Shown here piece after piece: positions 9,616 through 21,768 of a DNA stretch of 64,000 nt. The notes below the pieces were generated by a model. It saw only the letters and a list, made by a program, of their open reading frames with translations, was not told the DNA's origin and ran no database searches. The stretch lies in NCBI RefSeq assembly GCF_004337985.1, contig NW_021940924.1:434001-498000 (forward strand). Reading direction: 5' to 3'. The position numbers and the translations under genes are program-made. The stretch is from Pyricularia pennisetigena (taxonomy: Eukaryota; Ascomycota; Sordariomycetes; Magnaporthales; Pyriculariaceae). Numbering within the stretch: position 1 is the first letter of the stretch; every line of letters begins with the position of its first letter.

Positions 9616-11839
9616 TATGATGGATTTGGCTAAGCAATGTCATCTAATAGCTAAATATCGAAATATGGCTCTCTAAGCGGCTGGATAGCCACAAGTGAGC
9701 CGAGTTCGGCGCGAGCAAATACTCACGGATGCAGACCAGCGCAAGACTGACTCGCTCAAGATTCTGCTGTGAAGGGGGCAAACTCCAGCTTGAAACCGAA
9801 AGAGTTGCAGGAATGGCTTGCGGAACTGATTTTTCCACTTTTCTTATTAATTAACTAGTGGACATGTCACATATGCTGTGGCGTGTTTAAGAAGCTGAAG
9901 AAACTGGAGATAGTATCCGACCTTGTCATCCTGTATTTTACCTGGCTGCTAAGACGCTGCCGGACGTCTGAGCAAAACACTGCAGTATTCCTGATACGCC
10001 TCATTCCTGATGCCTGATGTAGGCTTGCCTGCGCATGCAAACGTCCAAGGGTGTGAAGAGGCCCGAGGACGTCCTCTCACTCGAGAAACGTCAAGAAAGA
10101 GATCCAAGTCAACCAACTGGCTCCGAGAAAGAAACGTCCCCGACGCCGAAAAGTCCCAAAGTTCCAGAGGCCCCGATGAAGTAAAGAAGTGTGCCTGCTT
10201 TTAGCCAGAATTGACAAGCATGAGAGTTCAGTGTCAAGCCTTTCCATCCGCTGATTCAGAGAAGCAAGAGAGTCTGTTGCCAGATAAATGTCACTGGCTG
10301 ACAATCACGGGGTCAGTATGCAACTACAGGACCAGCACATGGAGGCGTCTGGTAAACCCATCTTGGCGAAAGATGATAACGGGGTCTTTGTGTATTTCTT
10401 TTGTGCCCTGCGGGCCATGTCATCGCCAATTACTTGTTGCTGCCCTGAGCAAGACTAGTTAACAATATCATTTTGCTCTGCCACCCTGACTGCCCTTGAC
10501 ATCTAGCCCCTAGTGTCTCCGATGACGACTTTAGTTCGAATACTGGTACAGGTCAACCATGCTATCGAAATCAGGGTCCCAGGGAATCCTATCAGATAGC
10601 TCCAGGCCAAAAGAAGAAAACGATGGCCAAGAAAAAAAGTGCCTAAAGGCCTCGTCAATAGTTTCGTTGCTGTAGGCAAAAGTGTCGTCGTTGTAGACGG
10701 GAATGTAGAAGGATTCCTCATAAGAGACTTTTTCGGCATTGCAACCCTGAGGACATCCCTCAAGATTGGCTTCTTGCGGAAAAATGACATCGTGGACATT
10801 ATTCATGATGGCCTGTCAAACTTGAAGTGTCTAAGTAAAATCGAGGCAGCTGAGCAAGTGTAGAGACGGGAAGCTCTAGATGAGAAGTACTTGTTCTGTC
10901 GAAAAGAGGCCATCCGTCGCAAGATGGACTAAATAACCATGTGCGAGATTGGTATAAGCCAGCAGTGAACAGCAGAACATGGCCCTTGGCTGGAGCAACA
11001 AGTCGACCTGGCCTGACAGCAGTTGACAAAACCAGCTACTAGAGCCTTTTTGATACGCAACCGGGCTGTACTTGTATAAGCGTCGTCGATCGCGTACTTT
11101 GCGATTTTTTTGCAAGCAGCGTATATGCCTCAAAATGACAAACCCATGTTGGACTCAACCTTTCACCCACGATATGGCAACAGCTCTTCAGAACACAAGC
11201 GAAGTCGAATCCGAACTGGTATGTATGAGCCTGACAGCACACAGCCACAAGTGCTGACATGAACAAGCTCAGGGCTCGGCTGCAAAGAATTAATGTGCAT
11301 CAATCCATCGAACTGCTATACCAAGATCATATTGACCTCATTTACGCCAACTCTCAGCTATTCGATAATTACCTTCCAATTCGGTCAACGGTGAGGTTGA
11401 ATGCAAAAATGGGGTCAGATACAGTCACGTTGTTCATTTCGAGCAGAGCATTTTGGAGAAGCCGACGGAGAAGATGCGTCAAGTGTGGATGGAGAGGGAG
11501 CTCAAACAGTGTGGTCAGCTTTAAGTGAAAGTTGGAGGGGTTTCGTAGTGCTTCTTGATAACAGCAGCTTTGGCTGCATACCTGGTACCTTTCCTAACCC
11601 CAACCTGACCGCACGTCTAATGGGGGCCCACAACGCACAGCCCCCAAGTAAATGCCAAGCTAATACGAGGGGCGGCTCATAGAGTTCCACTTTTCTGGTC
11701 CTTCTGTGGGGGTTATTGCCCCGCTGTCACGCCCCACCAACCCTAGGCCAACACCATGCGACTAGACAGTCCAAACCTCTGCCCGCTCTTTGGCGCCCGA
11801 CAAAGAAAATTCTGCCATATAGTTTAAACCATCGTCGAG
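9616..11839. other. Intergenic region with short unassigned frames
   Basis: Several frames of 60-100 codons occur on both strands, for example a 91-codon acidic, aromatic-rich frame on the minus strand at 10531-10806. None shows a recognisable domain or a coherent set of introns, so I assign no gene. Confidence 0.4.
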
Positions 11840-12715
11840 ATGACTGCAACAAACGAGCAAGTCTTGGATCACAACCACCTTTTGGCTGCTGTAATGGAGC
11901 TGGGAATCGACAGATCTGCACCATTTGTCGACAGCGAATTTAGCGGAGGCCAGTGCAAAATCTTCAAGATCAGCTTCCGAGATAACGACAGCGAGAGCCT
12001 GGCGGTGCGCGTCCCGCTTCACTCAAGCGCCAGCGGTCTAAATGATGGCCTTATTGACATGATTCGTGCAGAATGGGAAATCCTCCAGAAGCTGGAGAAG
12101 AAAGGCTTCGCCTGGGCCCCAAGATGCCGTAGTTGTAGCTTGACCTTCGACAACCTCATCAAGCTCCCTTTTCTTGTCTACACTTGGGCTCACGGTTCTA
12201 GTCCTATATGGACCGAAGAAGTCCCATCGCGCCCCTTGCGGGATAAGCTGCTTCGCCAATTGGCCAAGATTCAAGTGGCCCTAATCCAGAGTACTCTTGA
12301 GACCCGTATGTACCTACCGCACAATTGGTTACTGCGATTAAACTTACTTACCTATTTCCACTGCTCAGGTTCGACCACTGGCACCTCCTTTTTCGAGAGA
12401 CTCATCGATAACAGGAAATCCCATGTCCAAAATGGAAGGTTTCCCGAGCTCTGTATCCAGGATTGCATCGATCAACAGACCATATTGCCTCGAGTCGTCG
12501 GTACACTCCAGGATGATGCGACTTTTGCTCTAGATCACGGTGATTTCAAGCCAGATAATATCATAGTGGATGTCGAGTACAATATTATTTGGTATGTTGA
12601 ACTCTCTCCACACAAATTTAACTCTGCAGGTCTAATTTCCAACAGTGTTATAGACTGGGGCTTTGCCGCAATGGCTACTACTACTTTTGAGGTAAAGGCA
12701 CTTCTTGAGGTGTAG
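11840..12715 (+). CDS. APH-like (aminoglycoside phosphotransferase family) kinase, three exons, short C-terminus
   Basis: The model joins 11840-12305, 12369-12591 and 12646-12715. Introns are 63 bp (GTATGT...CTCAG) and 54 bp (GTATGT...CAACAG), and all phases close to a 252-residue product. It carries the catalytic loop HGDFKPDN (residues 212-219) followed by the metal-binding VIDWGFA (about 231-237), as in fungal APH/choline-kinase-like proteins. An FFERL...PELCIQDCID segment before the loop is typical of the fungal branch. Substrate is unknown; in fungi these proteins are common and mostly uncharacterised. Family members usually continue well beyond the DWG motif, whereas this one stops about 16 residues later, so it is probably 3'-truncated or diverged, and function is doubtful. 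Confidence 0.75.
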   Translation: MTATNEQVLDHNHLLAAVMELGIDRSAPFVDSEFSGGQCKIFKISFRDNDSESLAVRVPLHSSASGLNDGLIDMIRAEWEILQKLEKKGFAWAPRCRSCSLTFDNLIKLPFLVYTWAHGSSPIWTEEVPSRPLRDKLLRQLAKIQVALIQSTLETRMYLPHNWLLRLNLLTYFHCSGSTTGTSFFERLIDNRKSHVQNGRFPELCIQDCIDQQTILPRVVGTLQDDATFALDHGDFKPDNIIVDVEYNIIWYVELSPHKFNSAGLISNSVIDWGFAAMATTTFEVKALLEV

Positions 12716-14370
12716 GCGCTTTTTTGCAACTTTGGATGTGCCTCTTGAGATTGGACTGGCCTTTTGGTCGCTTGCGGAAGGGTCGTTTACAAAAGGAACA
12801 AAAAGAACTATTTCTGACATGTTGGTTGGGCCTTTTTAAGTAGGGATAAGGTCGAAACCACAGGCGAGAGAGGGAGAGAGGGAGAGAGGGGAAGGGGTTA
12901 GGTGTGGCTGTCGACTTGAAGCATGCAGCTTATTTTGGCTGCCAGACTGATCTGGTCCGGACACGCGCCATACCGCACACTCTGGAAATCCAAGGCATTA
13001 TGCCATTACACAATCGTCATCTCAAATTGCCTTGCTGGCAGACACATGTGCGCATGGCATAAATCGTTCTCCTACAGTAAGTTGGCCTGTCCCAGCAATT
13101 TAATCTCACGACGACGCGTAAAAAAACCAAATCTATGCTGTCGTGCAAACATGTGCTGCATACCGTATGGTTGCAAACCATAAACAGTTAAACCCTCGCG
13201 TGTAGCTTTAGTCAAAGCCCTATACATCCAATGCGCGCTAAAACTCTGTTATGCAGGGGTATAAAAGGCTGACCTTTGGTGATTGCATGCAATGTAATAC
13301 AATGGGGCACTGAGCGCAAAATAATTACAGGCAGTACGTGCAGTAGCAAGCTAGTTTGCAATAGGCACTGGACCCGTTATTTGCACAATGGCTCCCTGAA
13401 AGATACCTGCAAGGGATGCACTGCAATTATTTGGGGTATCGACGCAGGACATCATCATCACCGAACCTTAATTTCCCGCAAGCTCCGAAACGCAGTAGGG
13501 GTAAGCTTAATGTTGACAAGGAATGGGGCAAGGGAAGAAGAATATGTTGCATTCATTCATCATGGTTCTTCCTTGGCCGCAATCTCCACCCGGAACAGGC
13601 CCACAGCGCCAAACACGTACTACGTACTGCTACACCAGGATATTCTTTGCGGTGCGATCGGTGATGGGCGCCCCTCTTCTCTTGGCGGAACGGCTTCATT
13701 GGCCAATGCAGGCTGTTAGAGCCACACCTACATGACGTCGAACCAGCCACACTTGGAAGGAGCACTCAGAAGCGCAAACCTTTGTTTTGGGGAATATGTC
13801 AGCGACCTAAAATTCATCACCCGCTCACCAGTACGCCTGTGAGGCTGCACAATGACTTGGTACTGAATGCAGGTTTGTAGTTTTGCGATTCAGGGGAATA
13901 AAGAGCGGTTCCAGGTAATATAACAGGTAAACGACGCGCTGAGGCTTCAACCATACCAAGGTTGCATGCTTCATTGACAGGGGTTACCGTACACTTATGT
14001 GTCTTGGTTACCACCAGTTGGGCTCGAAGGCATATAGGATGAGCCGCATTCTATCTCAGCCTCACCCCGGCCGGTCGAGTTTTGGTTGTGGTAATGAGGT
14101 TTGTGAGCAATAGCTTTTGCTCAAGGGTATAAATAACCTTATCAAAGTATCTGGCAAACATGACGGCTACCGATTTTGCAAAATTCCTCCTTCAATGATC
14201 TGCGCACACAAATCCAGAGCATTGTTAGATTTCTAATCTTGTTATAAATTTGGTTTTCACCCGCATCGCAGCAACAGGGCTATAACCTCTAGCCTTCGAC
14301 TTTACTCCGCATCAGCCACTTTCAACTTATAACATATTTGCTCAATCGTTTCATAAGCTTCAGCTGGGAA
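12716..14370. other. Intergenic region with a GA-rich microsatellite
   Basis: A purine-rich simple repeat of GAGAG/GGAGAG units lies at about 12866-12893. A 147-codon plus frame at 13276-13719 has no recognisable features and looks like a chance frame. The sequence just before the next gene is otherwise unremarkable. Confidence 0.4.
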
Positions 14371-15599
14371 ATGTCAACTCTTGCCACTCTGATTAGCGGA
14401 ACCGCTGCGGCGGGGAGTACACTTGTACACCTCGCTCAAAAAGCCGCTCTGGGGATCAGTTTTCCCTCTTCCATGGAGAGTTGGCTTGATATCAGTCTTG
14501 TAATATATGTCTAGGTTGGTGTTTAAGTCCCATCGACAAGTTTCTGCGCCATTGTTGCGAATTCAAAGACAAACAGCGCAAAAGCTTTGTCACTGTCCAT
14601 ATACGACAAAATTGTGATCTAGGAGGTCGCGCAGATTGGGACACAACTCTTTCAAAGGCTAAAAGGTCACTCAATACGGTTTATTTGAAAGACGATACAA
14701 AAAAGCAGCTCGTTAGTGACATTGAAGATTACCTACGCGGAAGCACCAGAAAGTACTACCACGACCGTGGGATACCCTACCGACGAGGATACCTCCTACA
14801 TGGACCTCCAGGGACCGGCAAAACTTCTCTCAGCTTAGCGTTGGCGGGTGAATTCAATCTCGACGTCTATATGCTGCATATCCCAAGCGTCCGCCATGAC
14901 AACGAATTAACAACGCTCTTTACAAAATTGCCGCGAAGCTGTATCGTTTTGCTGGAAGATGTTGATGCTGTTGGGCTTCAGCGGCGACATGCCTCCCATT
15001 CAGACTCGGAAGATGAGAGCGGTAACGAAGGTGGAATTCCAGGCGCGTTTGGCAGGCGGTCCGCCGGTTCGCTTTCTGGGCTGTTGAACTCGCTGGATGG
15101 CGTGGCAAGCCCAGAAGGCCGCATCACCATTATGACTACCAACAATATTGAGAAGCTAGATGAAGCGTTAATTCGGGATGGAAGGGTTGATAAAAAAGTC
15201 TTTCTCGGGTATATGGACGAGGACTCGGCCAGACTGATGTTCATGAAGATGTATCAACTTCAATCAGACTCACTCCCATCTCTCGAAGTTGAGAACAACA
15301 CCAACCAGCAAACCTGTCAATCAGTGGACGATAAATCCACTCACATCGACCTTGAGAACCTAGCGCAAGATTTCGCCAGTCTAATAACGACGAAAAGTCT
15401 TTCAGCTGCCAAAGTGCAAGGGTACTTGTTGTGTCACAAGGACAATCCGCAGGCAGCGGTGGCGAACCTCCCCCACTTCATGGACAACCAACCAGCCACG
15501 GGCAGTAAACCCAGCTGCCTATCCCACGTTGCCCAAGAAAAGGAAAATGGTATTTTTGGCAATTTGCTTGAATGGCTGCCTCGCCACAACCAGAATTAG
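14371..15599 (+). CDS. BCS1-like AAA ATPase with a shortened N-terminus
   Basis: The open frame runs from about 14490 to 15599. It begins with the end of the BCS1-N domain (PIDKFLRHC, then KRSLNTVYL) and continues into a complete AAA core. Numbered from 14685, Walker A GPPGTGKT is at 40-47 and Walker B CIVLLEDVD at 86-94. A Ser/Glu-rich insert of about 25 residues follows, then sensor-1 IMTTNN and the Arg-finger segment ALIRDGRVD. A separate 46-codon frame starting at ATG 14371 may be the first exon, but no clean splice to the main frame is evident. Only a small part of the roughly 200-residue BCS1-N region with its transmembrane helix is present. BCS1 proteins translocate folded substrates at the mitochondrial inner membrane; fungal paralogues are numerous and of unknown role. 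The AAA core looks functional, membrane targeting does not. Confidence 0.7.
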
Positions 15600-16471
15600 C
15601 AGGACCTGGGGATCATTATGTATATTAGCTGAACGGATAAAATTGGTCAAGCCCAAACGAACACTTTCGAGGCTGGAGGTCTTTACTAGAATTAGGTAGT
15701 CTAGAACACAAACACGAAGGGAGAGTAGCTGAGTCCTAGGTGGCAGCGCTGAGAAGATGACCACTCGGAGGTGGATCTGATGGCCGTGGTTTTCCTCATG
15801 TACGACCAACTCTCTGGGAGTGTCCAGATGCACGTCGATCCATGGATGATAATTATTTTGAGATGCGGTCACATTGCTTGACGCATATCTCAGACGTCGA
15901 GGAAGTTCGCAACGAGATTTCGCGTTGCAGTCGAGTACAATTTTTACTGTCCGACTGTATACCTCGTGCGTTGCAGGGCCCAAATGATCCGCTTCCCTGG
16001 TTGATTTCAGGCTTCGTGCGGGCTTGTCCGGCGTGGTCAGTTGAGAATGTAGTACTACGCTCGCCAAACGTATCATATCTTGCTCTAACAAGGATCGTAA
16101 TTGGGTTCCACTTATCCCATCAATCTCAATTCCCTATCTGGTGCCCCCTACAAGGTAATGGTCTTACAAATAGCGCTCGAATCCAGGAAGCAAATCTTGT
16201 CCATTGTTCTCACGCTTCTACTATTTCTATTCAGCATGCCTTGTCGTGTCAGTAGCTGATGTTAGCCTAATCAGTGATTCACACTCGAAGAGAAAACAAC
16301 TCTTGGTATAAAGCACAAGAAAAGAGCCCCTGGTGCGCAAGCCAAGGTTTGGCAGGATATCTTTAACCAGTCAACTGTGGCTGCCCCCAACAGCAGCATA
16401 ACACAGCCAAGGTATGCATAGACTTGAGACTATTACATTCCCACAACCTTTGACTAACAAACATCGCACAG
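15600..16471. other. Intergenic region ending in a probable 5'-UTR intron
   Basis: Nothing coding is supported up to about 16400. Just before the next ATG, about 16411-16471 reads as an intron (GTATGC, branch GACTAAC, ACAG) that joins an untranslated leader to the start codon. Confidence 0.45.
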
Positions 16472-18578
16472 ATGCTCCCCAGCATCAGTACAAATCACTC
16501 GGAAAATAGTGCCCACTCGCTTGGAACCTCACCAGTCGCATCGCCAGCCTCAGATGCTGGTACCTCGGCTTCATCCTGCACAATCACTGCCTGCGATAAA
16601 CGTCAAATTTCGGTTCCCGTCCGCGCCCTTCAAAAGAACAGGCGATCTGCCAGAACCAAAAAGTCAAAGGCCCGCATACAACTGCCACCGTCTTCGAAAA
16701 GGTCGTCGCCTAAGAGGTCGATCCTGAAAAACAAGAGCGACCCTTCGCCACCGTCTCTCGACCCTCGAGACTTCCCCAGGCTATCACTCAGTCAGCTTCC
16801 CAAGAACGCGATCGATGATGACGATGCAAATGAAACATACCCTCCCGCATCTCGAATCCTTCCAGTAAGGTCGAGGCCAGGATCCAGTGGTCCCAATTCT
16901 CGACAGACGTCGAAGTCGCACTCTGTGGAATACCATGTGGGTAAACCGCTGCTAAGGGTTGTTGGTTTTGAATATTCGCCGAAGCGATCCTTGTCGGACC
17001 GAGAGCTCCGCTCCTCTCTGCGTTTTGAGGCTATGACACGATCCCCCACCATAGTTACGGATGAAATGCCCAAGCCGCTTTTTGAGCTGGCCCCAGAATG
17101 GGGTGAGCAGCCTCGCAAGGCACCTCCATCACCCGCAAAGTCCTACCTGCGAAGGGTCACAGAAGGTCAGTTCGACCAATTTGGGGAGATTCTTACTCCC
17201 TTCCGCTGTAAAAGTCGAGCGCGCGGTTCGGTTTCGTCTGGCAGTGTTGACGAGCTCTACCTGGCGTGCGAGCGGGCGGCACTGAGGTTCGACACACCTG
17301 CGTCATTTTTGCATTTATTTGGTTGCTCTTTTCTTTTCTTTCGTTCTTTCCTAGAGATTCATTTCAAAGGAGGAGCCCAACCAATTATGGTTTAGGACTG
17401 GTTCTCAACTAACACGTAATGGTTTGCCGACAGGTTTTCGGCTGAAAGAGATGGGGCCTCTCCCTGCAGATCTATACCGTCGTCCTCTTCGCGAAGGTTG
17501 GGCTTGGCCACAGGCATCAGGCTTTTCGAGAGGCTTCGCGAGTCGCTGCCCAGACCCAAGACCGCGACAGGTTCCCGGGGCTGCAGCGACGAGCAGAGGC
17601 CAAAGAGAGCAGCAACTCCAACCGACTGGAGACCTTCCACCGCTGCAGACAGCCCCCACTCATCCAAATTCAAAGAAGGCGGCTTCAACGGCCGACTTGC
17701 CCATGGAGCCATCAAGATCGGGTCGTTCTACCGTCGATTACTTCCCAGCCGACGCCAGGAGCAGCACTAGTCAAAGCAGTGGCTCCTTAATCCGTTCTGC
17801 TGAGCGGAGTCCCATCAGCCCACTGGAGCCCATACCCGAGGTTCAATCGGTTATGCGCTCGCAGTTCAAAGAGCTCAAGTGGGCAGATGAGCAGAAGAAG
17901 TCAGACCAGGATCAGAAAACGGACAAGCAGGCCCAGAAGGAGCCAAGCGAACAAGCATCTAAGAAGGATCGAGAGTCGTCAAGGTCTAGGTCTGATCCCA
18001 GACCTGCTGCGGCAGGCAGACGACCCTTAAGACCATTCACGATTGACAGAAGCGGAAGGCGACCATCCGGAGGTCTCGTTGGGCGATCCACTGCCCAGGT
18101 TCATGCTGCCCAACCCATAGGGGCTACCTTTACACCCTTGCCATCCGTTAACACGATCCTCAGGCCCGTCTCGTCGGCCACGACAGCCAAATCGCCCCTG
18201 TCTGCATCACCCGAGGCGCCTCCAACGGCGACAAGCAGTGCTTCTCCCATTTTTGAAAACATGAACCCGCTCCCGGCGCTCAGGCGGGCCATGTCGGACC
18301 TGATTCCGGAAAGGCCGGCATACCCTTACGATCCACTACTCGACAACTACGCCCCTAAGCAGCCCTTCCACATTCAATGGCGCCGCGGCAGCGTCGATGG
18401 CCAACAATCGCCTGTAACGACCCACATGGCCTCGCCACCCATAAGGTCTCAAAGGAGTTCAGCTTCCACTCTGCCCTTGTCGTTGGATCCCAACATCATG
18501 ACCACGCCTTCTGGTGCTTCTCATCCGGGACGACCGTTTGTCACCGAGTCGATTGCGCGGTTTGGCCAGCAGCGATGA
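16472..18578 (+). CDS. Large Ser/Pro/Arg-rich, probably disordered protein of unknown function, two exons
   Basis: The ATG sits directly after a good intron acceptor. Exon 1 and exon 2 are in different frames. They join through an acceptor after a long pyrimidine tract ending at 17356, with a donor at either 17287 (GTTCGA) or 17266 (GTGCGA); both keep phase and give about 670-680 residues. Exon 2 then reads ISKEEPNQLWFRTGSQL into the long second frame. The product is low-complexity, with basic stretches near the N-terminus, a Gln/Lys/Asp-rich charged segment in the middle and Pro/Ser-rich C-terminal half. No domain is recognised. The sustained open frames with fungal-style codon use and the upstream intron argue that it is real. 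Confidence 0.6.
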
Positions 18579-19990
18579 TACCTTCGTTTAATTTGGTGCT
18601 TAATCGTTAGGGGTCTACAGTTGCGCGGATCTCTAAAAGATTCCGAGGAGTGTATCAAGTAATGCAAAAAGCCCGGCGCTCCCGTCCTAGTCAGCTAGAG
18701 GTCGGGCCCGGAATGGCTGTAAGGCCCACCCCCGCTTTTCGTATTCTTTTGACCAGGCAGCCGCTAAAGGCAGGCCTCTCCAATCCTCGAGTTTTGCAGA
18801 AATTGTGATCATAAGATATCCTAGCGTAGCGAAGCTGCTCTTTGATGGGACATGGAGAGATCCAGAGATTTTAAGGACTGGGTAGACACATTAATTAGAA
18901 CATACTTGGAGATGCAAAAGGAAAACCAAGAACAAAAGACCTAATGGGTTACGAAAATTAGCTCTTATATTTAAATCGGATTGAAAACAACGTTTTTTGA
19001 TATTCGATTTTTGTAATGGCCAGTTAGTTTGGGGGTGGGAGGGGTGGGGTACGCAACGTTAATGGATTCGAAATGGGCGGTTTGTCGTTTAAGGGCGGTT
19101 CATAATTTTACATCAGGCCGAACAACCTTCTGCCTCAGTGCCATGGAAAGTAAAAGAGAAGCGAGGAAGGCGCCGCAGTAGTGGATGTTGACGATGAGGA
19201 AGCATCCAGCACCGACGGATGTATGTGAACAGAGGGCAGTTGCCTCATTTTAGTGCCTTCGCAAGCTGCGGTGGATAACCTTATAACGGCTACCTCTATT
19301 ACTAGTTCCGCAGAATGTGGCGTGACGGATGTTGTGGCGAAGCCCTAAAGTCTACCCGTTTTCTATAAATATGAGCAAGGCGACAACTGCAGTAAAAGAG
19401 CCCGCTCGCAGTCAGGGCCTGCAAACATATTTCGACTCAATTTCCTATTCTGGTCGTGCCTGAAAATTCCCGTACCACGGGAATATTTATCTGTGAGGAA
19501 AGAAATATGCTCCAAAGTTACTATTGGCTTAGCGCACCAAGAAACGGCGAGAGCGGTCGTAGCTCGGCTCATCTCAAAGGCCGAGAGGTTACTCCCGACA
19601 GGTCTATGTATGCCGCGGCAGCGGCCTTTGCGGACCTGATGTATAACCAGTTGTTACTTGATAATCTGGGCGCGATAAAGTGCTTAAAAAGTGGTATTAA
19701 ACAGAGTCTGATGGCTATGATCTCGGGTACCATCGGCTCCTGCCTCTTGCAACTCCCACAGTGCCAGGATTGCGATGATTCTTTGGGCTACTACTCGCCC
19801 TGCTGGCCACGTCCATTTCCCGTTGAGTTCTGCTGCAAGTTCCTGTTTTTATTCCGAGCTTCGTCTCAAGATGGACAATTCGCGATTTTAAAGCAGCCCA
19901 TTCGGCCTGTCAGGGACAGCCACAATCCTGTCGACAGTTCGGCTTGTGTCGGGTATATGAAGTTGATGCTTCGAGGTTGGCAAGGCGCCG
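18579..19990. other. Intergenic region containing an orphan transposon end
   Basis: Apart from the transposon end annotated separately there is nothing recognisable. A 185-codon plus frame at 19456-20013 has no domain, signal or composition that would support it. Confidence 0.4.
18960..19061. mobile_element. Orphan terminal fragment of the Fot1/Pot2-like family
   Basis: The stretch ends in GGGGTACGCAACGT followed by TA, the same terminus and target dinucleotide as the element at 22922-24673. Upstream, a CTTATATTTAAATC segment aligns with the subterminal sequence of that element. No partner end or transposase is present nearby, so this is a decayed end left by deletion. Confidence 0.6.
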
Positions 19991-20041
19991 TTCCATGTCT
20001 TGAGCTTTCTTAAAGAGCTTGGATAGCCTGTGTAGACGGAG

Positions 20042-21304
20042 TCAGATAAATGTCATGTGGGAGAGGAATAAAATAAAAGATAAAACTTGCTCGCTCATTT
20101 GAGATCTTTGCTCAGAGTACCCAGGCGACGTCCGCTGCATGTACACCGAGGTCCTCTGATTCCCAATGGCTCTAGGGATCCCTCTACTGGAGAAGCCGTC
20201 AATGCCGCTGCTAGTATGGCTGTTGTTGAAGCTCTCGCTATGACTGTGAACGGAAATGCCCGATTGGCGACCGGATATGTGATGATCTCCTGCAAATCTG
20301 TCTCTGACAAAGCCATCATGGCGAGTAGACTCAGCAAACCGATCTGCTAGCCAAGGTTGGCCTCCCGGATTGCATGTCGGAGCTGCAAACAGACGAGAAT
20401 GATGAGGAGATTCGCTTACTCCTCTTGGCGTCGGATCCAAATGCGTTGAATCTGGAGCTGATTCGTATTCCGGAGCAGCAGGAATATGACCGAAGTTAGA
20501 AGCAGTAGAAGCCGGCTGACTTGGTATTGGTGGGAAGGCAGAGATTGGTGGGACTCCGTAGAATGATATCGAAAAAGGGTCGCAATTGACTTGGGATGGG
20601 GAGAGGGCTTGAGTTGGATCCAAATCAGGTTGCCACCCGACCACCTTGTTAATGGGAGGCTTGGGATATAAATCAGCAGAAGATGCGGCTGTGGAGAGTG
20701 AGGGCGATTCCGAAATGGGCTCGACCTCTTTAAAGGGCGAGGGTGACAGGCGTTCCATAAGATTCACAATCCTGGTTTTGACATTTCGGCTTTGCCCACA
20801 AAGTGGCTCGCCAGCACCATCCTCTTCCAACCCATCAAGCACAACAGCAGGCATGCGTAAAGTTTAACGGTTGATAGCTTCGATAAAATCCTCAAGCAGC
20901 CTCTTGTGTTGGTCTTTCTCCTCGGCGTCAACACAATAGACGTCCTGATAGTACTTGATCAGGGCGTCTGTTGTGTTCGAAGTCAGCTTGAACACAACCT
21001 CATCGCATGGGATATCGACAAGAACAACATTTGCCTCGATATCAACAAGATAAAACTCGGGATCCGATTCGGAATTTGAGCTTTTTCGCATCAGGGATGC
21101 CAGGATCCAGATGGTGTTCGGCGATGACAAAACTTTGCTAAGGCATGTTTGATGCTCAGCAACGCTATTGAGCGGCTCATTGGGTTTGATGCGTCTCAAT
21201 GATTCTGTGAGCCACGGTTCGATCCTGGACCCGAGAACGACAGTCATGGAGGAAGGCTGCGGCGTAAAAGCCGCCACAGATTGAAGCTGTGTATTTGGTG
21301 GCAT
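20042..21304 (-). pseudogene. Member of a two-copy paralogous family, broken by one TAA
   Basis: Translation from ATG 21304 aligns along its N-terminal two thirds with the intact gene at 34513-36054. Shared blocks include HQTCLSK, VDIPCDEVVF, YYQD, GEPLCGQS and NLMERLSP. A TAA at 20864-20866 falls exactly where the paralogue has Tyr (a TAC codon), and the frame stays open afterwards to 20042. The last third (Ser/His-rich) is unrelated to the end of the other copy. I do not recognise the family. A TATA box shared with the other copy lies about 73 bp upstream. The function, and whether the stop is read through, are unknown. Confidence 0.65.
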
Positions 21305-21376
21305 GCTGGGCGAGTTGCGAGAAAGAACAGCAAAGAAAGACGGGAATAAGTCAGGTGCAATCTCGACGTTGAGCAT

Positions 21377-21382
21377 TTTATA
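21377..21382 (-). promoter_or_regulatory. TATA box of the broken paralogue
   Basis: TATAAA on the minus strand in a CTATAAAATGC context, about 73 bp before ATG 21304. The same CTATAAATGC context stands about 69 bp before the ATG of the intact paralogue, so the copies share a promoter. This also supports starting at 21304 rather than at the upstream ATG 21376, which lies at the TATA box itself. Confidence 0.5.
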
Positions 21383-21768
21383 GTTTAACTAAGCTTTGCT
21401 TTGCTAGCCTTTCTGAAAATTATACTGAGTGTCCCGCCAAAATGAGCCCCTGAGAACCTGTACAACGGCGACATACATCGACTCTTTCCGACCCCCATAC
21501 CTCGAGCTCCTGCGCGTAAACTCAGCCAGTGCACGCGAGACTTTCCCTGCTATGGCAGAGTGTGTTGCACTGCTATTTGACGCTGAAGTGGAATGAATCA
21601 AGATGATCTAGCAGCTATGTAGCTTGGTTCAATTTGATTCCCGCAGCTTGTTTTAGTCGAGAAGGGTAAAGAAAAGTCTATATTGAAGTTACAACGGTGA
21701 CGCCCCATGCAACCACACCACCTGTACGGCGTCCTCGCCTGCAGATTACTGATAGCTCTTGCGTCTGA

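Noticed and set aside
13276..13719. 147-codon plus-strand open frame
   Set aside because: Composition is not protein-like (HHHH stretch, scattered Cys/Trp), and there is no motif or intron context.
15519..16091. 190-codon minus-strand open frame
   Set aside because: It overlaps the end of the BCS1-like gene in antisense and has no recognisable composition or motif.
19456..20013. 185-codon plus-strand open frame
   Set aside because: No domain, no promoter-like context, and no support other than length.
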